The position numbers and the translations under genes were made by a program. Shown here piece after piece: positions 22,418 to 33,639 of a stretch of DNA of 64,000 bases (positions within the stretch are counted from its first letter, which is position 1; each line of letters opens with the position of its first letter). The stretch is from Chloranthus sessilifolius (Eukaryota; Streptophyta; Magnoliopsida; Chloranthales; Chloranthaceae): positions 42,710,685 to 42,774,684 of the forward strand of contig CM037598.1 of NCBI GenBank assembly GCA_021018995.1, in the 5' to 3' direction. Under the pieces are notes generated by a model that was not told the origin of the DNA, did no database searches, and saw nothing but the letters and a program-made list of their open reading frames with translations.

Positions 22418-22660
22418 TTCGAACAGAAAAATGCACTACAGAGTCCTTTTCGCAAAGAACCTATACTTTTCGCAAAGAACCTGAAACTCTGCGAAAAGGA
22501 ATAAAACTCCAGGCGTAGCATTCGAAGAGCATTTGAACTATTCGAAGAGAGGATTGAACTTTGCGAAAAGAAGAAAACACAATTCGAACAGAACCAGAAC
22601 ATTGCGAAAGGAGCTTCAAGAGTCACAACACTTTGCGAAAAGGCCCCTAAGCTGTGCGAA
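22418..22660. repeat. Phased TTCGAA/TTGCGAA array in LTR G
   Basis: Eleven sites in two forms: palindromic TTCGAA, and TTCGCAA in either orientation, usually within CTTTTCGCAAAG. Centres are at 22420.5, 22452, 22472, 22492, 22523.5, 22543.5, 22564, 22585.5, 22605, 22636 and 22657. Gaps are 31.5, 20, 20, 31.5, 20, 20.5, 21.5, 19.5, 31 and 21 bp, all close to two or three helical turns. The intervening sequence is not repeated. Confidence 0.9.
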
Positions 22661-22882
22661 GAGGCATTCTGGAGATTCGTAGCTTTAACAAGGGCAATTC
22701 AGTAATTTGTTACACGCGTCCCAATACATTTTAAAACCTAGGGACATTCCAGAGGGTTCTAAGCATGAAGCGAAGGAATATTCCACCCCATGTGAGCACC
22801 TAAAGAGGGAATAACTTGGCGGGAACTTCTAGAAACTCTAACAAACTTTCAAAATGCATAATAGAATTGATACCTTTTTCAC

Positions 22883-23029
22883 CTGATTGGTTGAACCAAA
22901 TCAAGGAATTCTGATTGGCCAGAACAGATCTAGATCCCCGTGCTCGACTACCATTGGTCAATACAGATCTGAGAACCTCTGATTGGTTGATACACATATG
23001 AGCTGGACCTGGGGAAAGCTATAAATAGA
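22883..23029 (+). promoter_or_regulatory. CCAAT boxes and TATA box of LTR G
   Basis: CTGATTGG (inverted CCAAT) occurs at 22883-22890, 22911-22918 and 22979-22986, with CCATTGG at 22951-22957. These precede CTATAAATAG at 23019-23028. Element H has the same layout at 26581-26690, so this is a conserved LTR promoter. The phased array lies about 360-600 bp upstream of the TATA. Confidence 0.65.
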
Positions 23030-24021
23030 TGAAGCATTTGCCCAATTGGGGCATCCAGATTTTGAGTTTCATTTCTAATCCCCCATTTCCCAGCCAGAAA
23101 GCTTGTCTGCAATCCTTGTAATAGCCTACTTTGTACTTGCATTTGAGAGTTGTGAGATACTGCTGTAACTCAAAGGAGAGTTTGCATCCAAGACTGCAAA
23201 TCTGAGAGCTGTTTAAGCTGTGCTCTGTAATTGTAATGGTGGATTTTAAAAGGTTGCTGTAAACTATGCATTCTCCATTGGACTCATGTCAAGGGTTCCC
23301 TCTGATCTCCTCAGTACATTAGACTCCTTTAGATTCATTGTTTTGCATGCAATTTCCCTTGATTCATTAATCCTGTGAGAATTAGTATTGGTAACCTAAT
23401 CTCTCACGGCATTTGTAGTGATGCTTCTTGTTCTAAACTAAGGCTTTGGATTAAAGACTATTGGATGGTTTGTGGCCATTAAAGTGGACAGACCATAGCC
23501 ATAAGCTTAAACCTAATCCTTAAATTAGATTTATTTCTCTTACATCTGCACTTGTAGCCAGATGAAGATTGGATCATCTCTCAGTTGAGCTGCAGTCATT
23601 CTCATTAGTTTTCAAGGACCAAATCAAAGTTAGATATTACTTCTCCATTTTTTGTATAAGTTTACCTCAAACGTTTCCCCAACTCAGATCTGGATCACTT
23701 AGTTTAATTTTTACTTTTATCATTTTGTTAATGTGACAAATTCAACCTCCCATCTTATGTGCTTTGTAGATAGGATCAGAGGTCAGATCTGGTAGCTCAG
23801 ATCTGGAGGTTTATCTTAAATTTTAAATCAATTCCCTGTGGACAATCTTTTACTCACTTACATTTAAAACTTGCTACAATTGGCCCTGATCTTGCAGGCT
23901 AATTATGTTCTCTCTGTGATGATATTTTCTTATTCTTTTTAATATTCAGTACAATGCATCATTTGCAAGTATGATTTCAAAACACAAATAAATCATGCAC
24001 ACTTAGAGCAACAACAGTAAG

Positions 24022-25502
24022 TGAATAGTATGGTCTTGCTCTGAGGGAGGTTCAATTCTTTGGATCAGGCTAGTTTGGTGGAATGGGGCAGGGGTAAATG
24101 AGTGTACGGTCTCGTATGCGAGTTGAGTTTGATCAAACAATGGGTTGTAATTGGTGGTGTTAGTTTGCGTGTCGTTGGGGCACTTGTTTCGGTCATAGTA
24201 CGGGTTCATGTATTGGTTGGTGTATAGTGGTTGGTCTTGATCAGGGTATAGAGGTTGGTTATAGTCAGGGTGCAGGTTCGTGTAGAGGTCTTGAGCTTGG
24301 TCATATAGGTGGTATGGTTAAGGATTAGTTTGGTTTTGTTCTTGGTTTGCAATGATTTTTTTGAAGTCTATTGCTTCGTTTAGGGTATTTGTCTTGGGGT
24401 TGTTGGAGGAGGGTCCGTTGGATGTTAAGGTAGGAGGACTGAGGTTTCCATTCATCAGTCAACATTCTATGCGTGAGGCGCATTGATAAAGGCTAGCGAG
24501 GTCATGATAGTCGCTTAGGATGAGAACGCTTCGAAGAGGCTCTCGAGAATTAGTAATCATGACTTCTATCGCATTGCTTTCTTTTATTTGATTCTACGTT
24601 CGAGCGGTAAGTTTTCTCCAACGGTTGGCGAATGTCGAGAAGTCTTCATCATCCTCTTATCTTGTGTGCATCAAGTCAGCGAGACTGATTTCTTTATGAG
24701 TCAGGCACTAGTATTGATCTAGGAATTTGTCAGCTAAGTCTTCAAATGCCTCAATTTCAGCTAAAGGTAAGGCCACGAACCAGCCAAGGGCTTCTCCTTC
24801 TAGTGATCTTACAAAGTAATGGATCAGGAGCCCATGATTGGTGCAGATTGGTCGACAGTCATTGCAGAATAGGGCCAAGTGGTGCTTTAGGTTTCCCATA
24901 CCGTTATATTTGTTAAATTTTGGAAGTTTAAAACTAGCGGGTACAGTGAAGTCGATGACTCGGCAAAATTTGTCGAATCCAAAAGTGTGACTAGAGCATT
25001 CTTTGTTAGCCATGTAGTCATCTAGAAATTGGTGAAGGTTGTTTATGTTTACGGCGGTATCTTTTCTAGGTGCCTTGGGAGAGGGTTGTCCTCGGCAGTT
25101 ATTGCCATAGAAGGTATGAGAGGTATATGTGTTATGTGTCGAGGGAGTCGGAGAATGTGGAGGAATCGGCGTCTTTTCCTCTTGTCTGTTCCTCGGAGTA
25201 ACTTGTTTTTGGGACCTGAGCCAAGCGTCGACTTCTTTTCCTTCTTTTGTGAGTGCACTGGGAGTGTGGTCCATAACTTGACTATCGGGGTAGCTTTTCT
25301 CAGTACCATTTTCTTTAGTGCTATTACTATGATTTGTATTTCATGGAGCGAAGGGGTATTTTTCGCTCTCATTAACCATGTTTACCCGAGCACGACGCTG
25401 GGCTGTCCATGAAGACGGCCTAACGTTATACTCGAGGTCGCTATGGGAGCCCCATACGGGTGGGTCGTTATCATTAAAGTTCAACTTTTCGATGTCGGCC
25501 AT
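24022..25502 (-). pseudogene. Gag core (element C)
   Basis: Structural protein of the virus-like particle. Reading the minus strand from a likely start MADIEKLNF at 25502, through a frameshifted Arg/Pro-rich stretch (25049-25372), the gag core is clear at 24708-25000: FKLPKFNKYNGMGNLKHHLA, CNDCRPICTNHGLLIHYFV, SLEGEALGWFVALPL and FEDLADKFLDQY. This is the retrotransposon gag fold of plant Ty3 elements. A further part after a stop (SLADLMHTR, FSTFANRWRKLTARTN) fits its C-terminal helices. Next comes a Tyr/Pro/Gln-rich tail (YNQPLYPDQDQ, MNPYYDRN) that runs into solo LTR G. No zinc knuckle is seen. Several stops and shifts make it non-functional as given. Confidence 0.82.
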
Positions 25503-25680
25503 TTTAAAATAGTTTTTTTTTTTTTGAAAGAGTTTATTCATGCGCAAGTGTGTGTAGAAAAGTGATAAAGCGAAACAAAATAAAAATTAAAATAAAAAGT
25601 GAAAAATATAAACCAAAATAAAGCAAAAAAAGTAGAAAACCAAATTAATTAAACCAGGACAACCATAGCAAAAAAGAGTC

Positions 25681-26268
25681 CCTGGTTTAATTGAATTACG
25701 CGTCTGTTTCCTGGCGCTTAATCGCTTTGAGTCGGTCACCAACTCAGTGAGCGATCGGCTGACTTACTCAGCGAGTTTCCCAATCCTAACAAAATTAGGG
25801 CTAATTGCGGGCGTAATGGCAAGTGCGCAATCTGATTAAGCGTTTAGTCATAAGTACTCGCTTTGTGGCACTCAATCCGATCGCGCGTCTGATTTCAGGT
25901 GCATGATCGAGTCTCGAACAGGTCTGAGAAAGGAGGTTTGGTCTGAAAGGGGGACTGATTGCGCGTTTGTGGTATGGCGCGCAATTGAATTACGCGTGGG
26001 GTTGCAGGCACTTAATTCGGGATTGTCCGGGTCTGGTCTCTAGAATGAAATGCAAGACTATTGTTTCAGTTTGCATTCCAACTATATACTATTATTTCAG
26101 TATATAGTTTTCCCACGTCAGGATCTGAGCCACAAAGCTATTGTTTCAGCCTGTATTCAGCCATATACTATTGTTTCAGTGCATGGTTCACATATCAGTA
26201 TTAAAAAGAAGGTCAAAGGTTGACCAAACAAAACATATTCCGAGAAGGCAAAATGGGGGGTGTCTACA
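25681..26268 (-). repeat. 5' LTR of element C, truncated
   Basis: Matches 14090-14711, including the GCGC words and ATTGTTTC hairpins, and begins (minus strand) TGTAGACACCCCCCATTTTG at 26268. It lacks about 70 bp present in the 3' copy. It also lacks everything from the TATA inward, and no primer-binding site is seen before gag at 25502, so R, U5 and the primer site were probably deleted. The copy could not start a normal genomic transcript. Confidence 0.75.
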
Positions 26269-27358
26269 ACCAACAAGGGCTATGATGGGAATTTAATGAA
26301 GCAAAAGGGGGGCTGTTTTGGAAATAGCTGCAGCAAAGAGTATTTTGGGGCAGCTAATAGGATGATTAATGTGTGAATATTCTCAGCAGTTCGGGCAAGT
26401 ATTTTTAGTGTGCAACTGAAGATATTTTTGGGTCTCATAGACAAAATATTAAATGGAGAGCAGGGGCATTTTTGGGGAACTCCAAAGCAAAAGAGAGATC
26501 TGCACATGGGCAATAACTGAATTTCAAATATTTGGCGGGAATGCAAACTACTTTAGCTACAGAACTGGATCTCCCACTCTTCTCTGATTGGTTGAAATGC
26601 TAAACCAGGGATTAGCATAGATTGAAATGGAAAACTCTCCTCTGATTGGCTGCAATCCAAAGCACTTGGATCACTGTATATGTATAAATAAGACTCCTTG
26701 CTGCTATAATTTCTCAGCAAGGAATCCATAGAATAACTTAGGTTCTCCTTAGCTCATTTAGGTTTAGTTTAGCTTTTATTTTTCCTTTTTTTCTTCCCCA
26801 TTCTCTCTTTAATCCAACCTGTTGGAATAGATCTAGATAAGCAGTCCAGTGCTGGTTTGTAATTATAAAATTGAGGGTTTCAAATGCTTTGTGAATAGAT
26901 TAGATGTTGCACAGATTGTAGATCTGAGCTCAATAGGCTGTAAATTTTACAATTACAGTAATTGTGGTTTTTAAAGGTGATTCTGATCTAAATTTCACTT
27001 TTTCGTATTTGATTTCTCTGGATTAGATATTCCTGTGGATGCTTGAGCTTGTAACCTGGCACCCACAACATCTGCAATACTTTTCCTGTTCCAATCGAGA
27101 TCCTTGAATTGGAACAATCTCTGGGATGATTAGTGACCCTTCGAGTGGACAGATCATAGCCCTAGGATTGCTTCAATTCTTTGATTGAGATTAGATTTTT
27201 ATACCTTGCATCTGAGCTTGTAATCAGATGAGGGATTGTAGCAAATCAGTTCTATGTTTTGCCTTTGAATCAATTGATTTGCAATGAGAATTAATCCCTA
27301 GTTGCCTATTTCACACCATTTTCTACTTTATTTTACCATCCATCTCCTTCAATCTTAT
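26269..27358 (+). repeat. Element H 3' LTR, part 2 of 3
   Basis: Continues LTR H after element C: the AACAAGGGC here has its counterpart in LTR G at 22689. It holds inverted CCAAT boxes (CTGATTGG near 26583 and 26642) and TATAAATA at 26683-26690. The GTGGACAGATCATAGCC near 27147 matches GTGGACAGACCATAGCC in LTR G. It is cut at 27358 by element B; the target site CTTAT is at 27354-27358. Confidence 0.72.
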
Positions 27359-29817
27359 TGTAACAGCCCGGATTTCCATCTCCAGAAATCCGTGCCGTTA
27401 GGATCATACTCTGGATGATCCCGGATCGATCACACGTGTCCGCGCATATAGCGAAAGCTAGGTGGACACATCCGAGCAGCGGTAGTCTGAGTCAAACAAT
27501 TTCTACACTAAATACACGTCAACAATATTTAAATGTAAAGAAAAACATACACATTCCCAAAAAGGAACCAGGAAGAACCATCGGTGATGGACGTACATCA
27601 CCCAAACAATGGTTCCCGATAGTGGTTCCGAAATGGAATGTGGACTAACATAAACTAAATAAACGTAGAATCATATATGTATATACAAGGTGGCCACCAG
27701 GCACACAATAGTCCAAAAGATCAACTACGGATAAAACTTCTCACGGGCGTCCGTCTCCTGATCCTCCGCTTTCCGCCTCGGGATCCGGTGATAGTCCGGG
27801 TCACTCTCGTTGCAGAATGCATCGAACCTAAAAAGATTTCAGAAAGCGGGGTGAGCTACATCATAGCTCAATAGAAAAACCATCTAAATGAATTGAATAT
27901 GGATCATGCTATCTCATGAAGACAAATTCAGATCATGTACTCAAAACAAATCAGTTAAAAGCTGGGAACTTTATGCAAGATGTCAGATGTCATGCAGATA
28001 TATTATCAGAGTACTTAAAGTGTGTCTATTTAACTTAAGAAACTCCGTTATAGCACAGAGTAACAGAATGTCAGATAGGAAACCCCAACCAATCGTTCAC
28101 ATGAACAATTGTGAAAGTGCAACAATGCCTCATCTATGGAGTGCAATTGCTTAAGGATTACAAGCAGATGCACAAGTGTGCGAGCATCGGATATACGCGG
28201 GTCGGTGGGGATCATCTGGTTTAAATCATCAAATCACATACATATATACCTCACGGATCGGATAGCGAAAATCGAAGCGATTTGGGGATACGAATCGAGA
28301 AGCAAATCCAAGATAGCAGGAATTTATGATATGCATACATGCTTGTTAAAAACAGAAATCAGGGCACAGATATAAAATAAACATGAAATCATACTCAAAA
28401 GCAGTTTAGGTTGGTTTTCCCCTACCTCAGATCAGTTTATCTTCTAAGCAAATCCAAAGCTTTTTCGACGTGTCAGGGTTTATCCTATACCATAGGCACA
28501 GTACATTAAGTGTTAGGAGTGTCAGAGAATTACCCGGCACCACATCCGGGGTGTCTACTTTATAAAGTCAAGACAGACAAAAACAGGGTAAGTGATCGAT
28601 CACCAACCTCATTGATCGATCACCACCCACTGTAGATCGATCACCACCTTGGTGATCGATCACCAACCTGCTTATCTCTCTCTCAACACAGTCAAGGTTG
28701 ATCGATCACCACCTTGGTGATCGATCACCAACCCTCCTGTAGATCGATCACCACCTTGGTGATCGATCACCAATGCAATTTCAAAAACTCCCCCCTTCTG
28801 TCCACATCAATTTCTTATACAGATTGATCGATCACCATCCTCATTGTAGATCGATCACCACCTTGGTGATCGATCACCAACCCTCCTGTAGATCGATCAC
28901 CACCTTGGTGATCGATCACCAACTCCCTTGTAGATCGATCACCACCTTAGTGATCGATCTACAACTCGGGCAAGAACTTCCTAGCTTCTGGGGTCTCTGT
29001 TCCCCATAAGGCTTATACAGATTGATCGATCACCAGTCCTTGGTGATCGATCATAACCCTCGATGATCGATCACCACCCTATGGTGATCGATCACCAATA
29101 ACGAAAAAGTCATTAATGGAGTTCACCTCCCATCCATTTTTTATCTCCCTCCACTAATGGTTGTTCAATCACCATTAATACTTCATAAATACACCCTCTA
29201 AACTATCCTTTAACCCTATTTATCCTACACAACTCACCTTGTTCGTGGGTTCCTTGAGGTTCCGGCAATGACCCGAAAAGAGGGTCTCAAACCTAGATCT
29301 CGGAGCTCCTCCTCGATCCGGATCCGGCGAGAAGCTCTTCAGCTCTGGTTCGACAGATCAAGGCCTCTCACACCAATCTCAAACCCCAAATAACTCAATC
29401 ACCTTGGTCTAGCTACTCTAGCTTAGGAATCCCTCATCTTCACTCTTGCTAACCCTTTTCTTCTCTCTCAAAGGATCTCTTTAACACTTTCTTAGCACAA
29501 TCTCCAACCTATGGAGCAATTAGGGCAAGGGGATGAAGGAGAAGAAGAGTGGAAGTCTCTCCTCTCTTGTCTCCCTTCCTTCCTCTATAAGCTACCTCCT
29601 CACAGCAGAATTTATGTTTTGCCCTTGGTGCCCGCTCCGGTGTGAAGCATGAACACAGTTGCTTCCGCGCAACGTGTTCCACCTACCCTCTACACATCTA
29701 GGATCTAGATGAAATTGCACACGTGATCTCATCTCATCACGGTGCCACATTATTTAAACTAATATAACCCTAAAGTTTTTGAATGAACCTTGGATCACAA
29801 TGATCGAGGTCGTTACA
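27359..29817 (-). repeat. 3' LTR of element B
   Basis: 2,459 bp. The first ~340 bp on the + strand and the last ~600 bp are nearly identical to the other copy at 37043-39509, while the middle shows dozens of small indels at CAG/CTG/CG. It contains 19 phased palindromes. A TATA-like CTTATAGAGGAAGG lies on the minus strand near 29582-29595. Confidence 0.95.
28594..29095. repeat. Palindrome array B2 (TGATCGATCA) in 3' LTR of B
   Basis: Nineteen sites with core GATCGATC, starting at 28594, 28614, 28635, 28654, 28700, 28719, 28742, 28761, 28826, 28849, 28868, 28891, 28910, 28933, 28952, 29024, 29045, 29065 and 29086. In the middle (28826-28952) the gaps alternate 23 and 19 bp, giving a 42-bp tandem unit that holds one GGTGATCGATCACC and one TAGATCGATCACC. 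Elsewhere gaps are 19-23 bp. Confidence 0.95.
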
Positions 29818-29832
29818 TTATCCCCCCCTTAG
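29818..29832 (-). other. Polypurine tract of element B
   Basis: The minus strand reads CCTAAGGGGGGGATAA immediately before the 3' LTR start TGTAACGACC. Confidence 0.88.
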
Positions 29833-30025
29833 GAATTTTCGTCCTCGAAAATGTCTAAGAGGTGTATTTAGGGATTTTGTAGTTCGAAAAACTTACATGC
29901 TAACTAATACAGAATAATTCGTCTATGTGTTATGCAGGGTAATTAAAACACTTACGGAGTTTACACATATCAGGCATGAATAATGAAAGTATTAACAGAA
30001 TTTATGAGGTATGCAATGAATATAA

Positions 30026-31463
30026 TTAGAGAGATGTACACATATAAATGGCTAATAAGCTATAGTAGTATGGTAATACAGGGGGCATCGGATGGGCGGC
30101 GTCATCGAGCGTCGATCTGGCCGAACGCGAGCGGTGAATGATAGTCACGTGGATCCACCCGGTCTTGTGAGCGTGCGCGATCATCGGCGTGGGCGTCGTG
30201 TGGCATAAAGGTCTTTGCATGACTAGCTCATGCATACCAGCGTGATAGTCCGGGCGACGATGCATCTGTCTGAACGCCTCAACGCCATCCGGCCTCTCGT
30301 GGATGCGGTGGTTGCTCTCCACCAACTTCATGAAGCATAAGCGGTGACATTGCCGGAGGAAGGCGGGGAGGGGAGGGTGATGATGGTGATCGGCGTGGTG
30401 GAGCGAGGCTGGTCGGCGGATGGCTGGGGTGGTGGGTCCTGTGGTGGCTCGCCCTCTGTGGTCACGGCACCGGGTGAACCCTACCTTTCTGATGGGGAAT
30501 GGGCTCAGCCGCGCCCTCCTCCTCCTCAGGAAGACGCTTAACCAACAAGTTGTAGCTCTTTGTCCAGTCTTTCAGGTGAAAGACCTTAGTGTTGTTTTCC
30601 AAACGGGGCTCGTGGGGAGCCAAGACGTAGGCCTCGCGTAGGGCAGCATACTGCTCTACGAGCTTGGTGACGAGGCGTGCATAGGGGATCTGTTTCTTCG
30701 CTCCAGATCGCCCCTTCTCAGACATCAGGTCATTGGCATTTATGATGCCATCAATGACCAGATCTGCCATAGAGAACCAACGGTTCTCATAGGCGGAGAA
30801 TAGTGCTTGTTGCACTACTCCAGTCCGTGAGGACTTGTGCAGGAAAGGGTTGAGGGCACACTTGATGTAGGTATCAAGCATCCACAACCGGTCAGGTAGT
30901 TGGGCCCTAGAAATGGATTGGCCCCTACCGTGTTGGCCTTGGGTCATCTTGGTGACCACATCGGCATAGGGTACCTCCTTGACGTACGGAGGCTCGAGGC
31001 CACTGGTCTCGATGTACGCGGACGGGCATTGAAGTGCCGCCGCGACATGGAAATGGTTAAATTTATATTCAAGGCCATCGATGGTTGTGACGAGTCGATG
31101 GCGACTATCACCCCATTTGAGATTTTGAAAGAAAAGCCGTACAATACGTGGGCAATAATGGTCATGGAAGGGCGCGAGCAAGGGTTTAAGCCCTAGCTTT
31201 TGTATGTAACCCTTGGCCCAAGCCATTTCGGGTCGGTCCTCATAGAGTGAGGACACAAAAACGCATTCCGGTAGGAAGGTTTTGGAAGCCCACCACGGGT
31301 TGGGGACTTCACGCTCAATGGGGAGCGGCGCGGATGCGGGAACGGGTGGGGTAGAGGTCGAAACCGGTGCCATGGGTGGCATGGATGATTTGGAATAGAA
31401 GCGATGCAGATGAGGCAGATGTGGGTACCTTCTGTGAAGGATTCTTCGTATGCGTGGTCCCAT
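30026..31463 (-). pseudogene. Extra ORF downstream of pol (element B)
   Basis: Starts at ATG 31463 (ACCATGG context, MGPRIRRILHRRYPHLP), with an open frame to a stop at 30462. The core shows WWASKTFLPECVFV, LGLKPLLAPFHDHYCPRIVR, LWMLDTYIKCALNPF, QALFSAYENRWFSMADLVID and IPYARLVTKLVEQY, aligning with the extra ORF of element A (4006-5428). After the stop, a shifted frame (30026-30331, LVESNHRIHERPDGVEAF) resembles A's C-terminal helical part, so the original protein was probably longer. The core resembles the 'putative plant transposon protein' domain (recalled, not searched). No membrane segment, zinc finger or known catalytic motif is seen. It lies between palindrome array B1 and the polypurine tract. 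Confidence 0.75.
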
Positions 31464-31694
31464 GGTATAGATTTGGGTTAAAATGCTAAGAAAGGAATCA
31501 AAGATCAAGGAAATGGAAGATTTACGGTGAATGAGGCGACGCACCTCAAATCGAGCGAGAACGAAACGAAATCGCGGAGAATAGTCGGAAAATGGTTGGG
31601 GAAGGTCGAAACCGCAAGCCCTTTGGTCTCTAGCAGTTGTGATGTTGCAAATGACCCTTGAACTCCCTCCTTTTAACTTTTAACGCCCATTGGT

Positions 31695-31889
31695 GATCGA
31701 TCACGGCCCATTGGTGATCGATCACGGGAGAATCTTCAAGTCCCAATCAAGTCATTGATCGATCACCAAGTTGTGTAGATCGATCACGGGTCCTGTAGAT
31801 CGATCACCACTTGGTGTAGATCGATCACGCCCATTGGTGATCGATCACCGCTTGTGTAGATCGATCACCACCTTGGTGTAGATCGATCA
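31695..31889. repeat. Palindrome array B1, upstream of the extra ORF of B
   Basis: Nine GATCGATC cores starting at 31695, 31716, 31757, 31778, 31798, 31819, 31839, 31859 and 31881. Gaps are 21, 41, 21, 20, 21, 20, 20 and 22 bp. Flanks read GGTGATCGATCACG or TGTAGATCGATCAC, as in the LTR arrays. It lies 230-430 bp upstream of the extra ORF start in the sense direction. Confidence 0.95.
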
Positions 31890-32064
31890 GCGATGCGGGA
31901 CCACCACATTTCATCCGATCGGTCTCCCTAATATTGTGATCCGGATTTTGAGACTACCGATTCATACACGCTATCTGAGCGTTCCCAAAAGAGAAATTCA
32001 TCAAGTGCATGCTCACACATCAATCTATAATTCTTAGACGAAGTATAGAGGCTTACCTTTCTTA

Positions 32065-32229
32065 TCAAGTGAACAGATGCGGATACTGTTCACGGATTTC
32101 GGTTGCTCTCTCCCAAGTGGCTTCGGCGTCTGAATGATTTCTCCACTTGACTAGTACCAGCGGGATTAATTTAGTCCGCAGGACTTGATGTCGACGATCC
32201 AAAATAGCAATCGGTTCCTCAATCGTCAT
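32065..32229 (-). pseudogene. Chromodomain (element B)
   Basis: The minus strand reads MTIEEPIAILDRRHQVLR, then TKLIPLVLVKWRNHSDAEA, then TWERATEIREQYPHLFT and a stop. This is the chromodomain fold expected at the end of chromovirus integrases. It lies one frame off the integrase frame, which stops at 32219, so a single indel near 32230 separates them. It would bind heterochromatic histone marks and target insertion. Confidence 0.9.
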
Positions 32230-33480
32230 ATCCTCCACGAAGCTCTATCGGTTGGAAATCCAAGACGTGAGTCGGATCGCGTACGTAATGGCGCAGCATG
32301 GATACGTGGAATACGTTATGCATGCTTGCTAACTGCGGTGGTAAGGCGATCCGATATGCTACCTCGCCAACTCGTCCAAGTACTTCAAATGGTCCAATGT
32401 ATCGAGGACTTAGCTTTCCGCGTTTCCCAAAACGCATGACGCCCTTGGTTGGTGAAATTTTCACAAACACCTTGTCTCCAACCTAAAAACAAGGGTCAAT
32501 TCTTTCGTAGTTTAATTTTAACCATGGTCATATATCATTAATGTAATTTATTATACCTGAAATTCCACTTGTGTTCGGTGAAGATCGGCATAGCTCTTTT
32601 GGCGACTTTGGGCCATTTTTAACCTTTCACGTATTACTCTAACCGTTTCAGTGGTACTATCCACCATTTCTGGTCCCAAGACAAGCTTCTCGCCGATTTC
32701 TTCCCAGTTCAATGGAGACTTGCATCGACGTCCATATAAGGCTTCATAAGGTGCCATCCCAATGCTCGACTGATAGCTGTTATTGTACGCGAACTCGATC
32801 AGAGGTAAGTGTTGATCCCATGAGCCATGAAAGTCTAACATACATGCTCGCAACATATCCTCTATTATCTGGTTCACTCTCTCGATCGCCCATCACATCG
32901 AGGATGAAGCTGAAATTGAACTCAATTTTGTACCCATGCCTTCTTGGAATCGTCGCCAAAACTGCGACGTATACAGAGGATCTCTATCACACACGATGCT
33001 GACAGGTATGCCATGTAATCGAACTATTTCTTTCAAATATAACTCGGCTAGTTTGTTGGCTATAATTGTAGTCCGATACGGCAGAAAATGTGCGGATTTC
33101 GTCAAACGGTCAACAATAACCCAAATTGCATTGTTCTTTCTCAGTGTACTCGGTAATCCTAGAATAAAGTCCATAGAAATGGCTTCCCATTTCCACTCTG
33201 GTACTGGCAAGGGTTGTAACAAACTTCTTTGGATTCGATGATCTACTTTCACCGCGCATCAAACACAGAAACATACTCCGCCACATCCTTCTTTAATCCT
33301 CTCCACCAAAAACTTCGTTTGAGATCTTGGTACATCTTGGTGCTACCCGGATGTATAGCATATGTAGATTTATGCGCTTCTTCCAAAATTGTGTCCTTTA
33401 GATCTTTTGTATCCGATATGCATGTCCGATCTCGAAATAGCAAGGTGCCATCATCCTTAATAGAAAAATCAGGCCTTATC
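32219..33480 (-). pseudogene. Integrase (element B)
   Basis: Zinc-binding N-terminus near 33330-33270 ([20 protein letters not shown]), then a frameshift. The catalytic core (33252-32893) shows [13 protein letters not shown] with the first D and [15 protein letters not shown] with the second. The segment with the catalytic Glu (near 32885-32915) is garbled exactly at two Gln (CAG) codons, which shifts frame. It resumes as MNQIIEDMLRACMLDFHGS, YEALYGRRCKS and, at 32470-32219, ISPTKGVMRFGKRGKLSPRY and VFHVSMLRHYV. Broken as given, but errors at CAG sites may exaggerate the damage. Confidence 0.92.
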
Positions 33481-33639
33481 CCATTGATCACATCTCTTCT
33501 AATCGTCATGAGCTCGTCATCGACCATTTGGAGTTTACGTATATTGTCAAACAAGGTGGGCCGTATCACAATGGTGGCCATCAAAGTACCTGAACCCTTA
33601 ACATCAATCAACGTATCACATAAGGCCAGGTCTTCCAAT

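Larger units (their letters stand above)
22162..24016 (+). mobile_element. Solo LTR G with 5-bp target duplication GTAAG
   Basis: Starts TGTTGAGAACTG, ends GAGCAACAACA (inverted ends TGTTG/CAACA), and is flanked by GTAAG at 22157-22161 and 24017-24021. It contains a phased TTCG(C)AA array, four CCAAT motifs and a TATA box. Its 3' part (CCCTGTGGACAATC, CTTGCTACAATTGG) is similar to element H's LTR, so G and H are related families. It interrupts the element C gag frame and is therefore younger than C. Confidence 0.93.
12714..26268 (-). mobile_element. Element C: gag-only Tat-like LTR retrotransposon
   Basis: Minus-strand element with LTR sequence at both ends (12714-14711 and 25681-26268, LTR start TGTAGAC on the minus strand), a gag region (about 25502-20082) and about 5.4 kb of 3' noncoding DNA (14712-20081). 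I found no RT, RNase H or integrase motif in any frame, so it looks non-autonomous. Solo LTR G lies within its gag. The LTRs differ by roughly a tenth of positions plus indels (estimated by eye), so it is not recent. Confidence 0.72.

Noticed and set aside
28594-28960. The regularly spaced GATCGATC repeats look at first like a CRISPR array
   Set aside because: The repeats are 10-14 bp palindromes with 5-13 bp gaps that are themselves repeated, they lie inside plant LTRs, and no cas genes are present.
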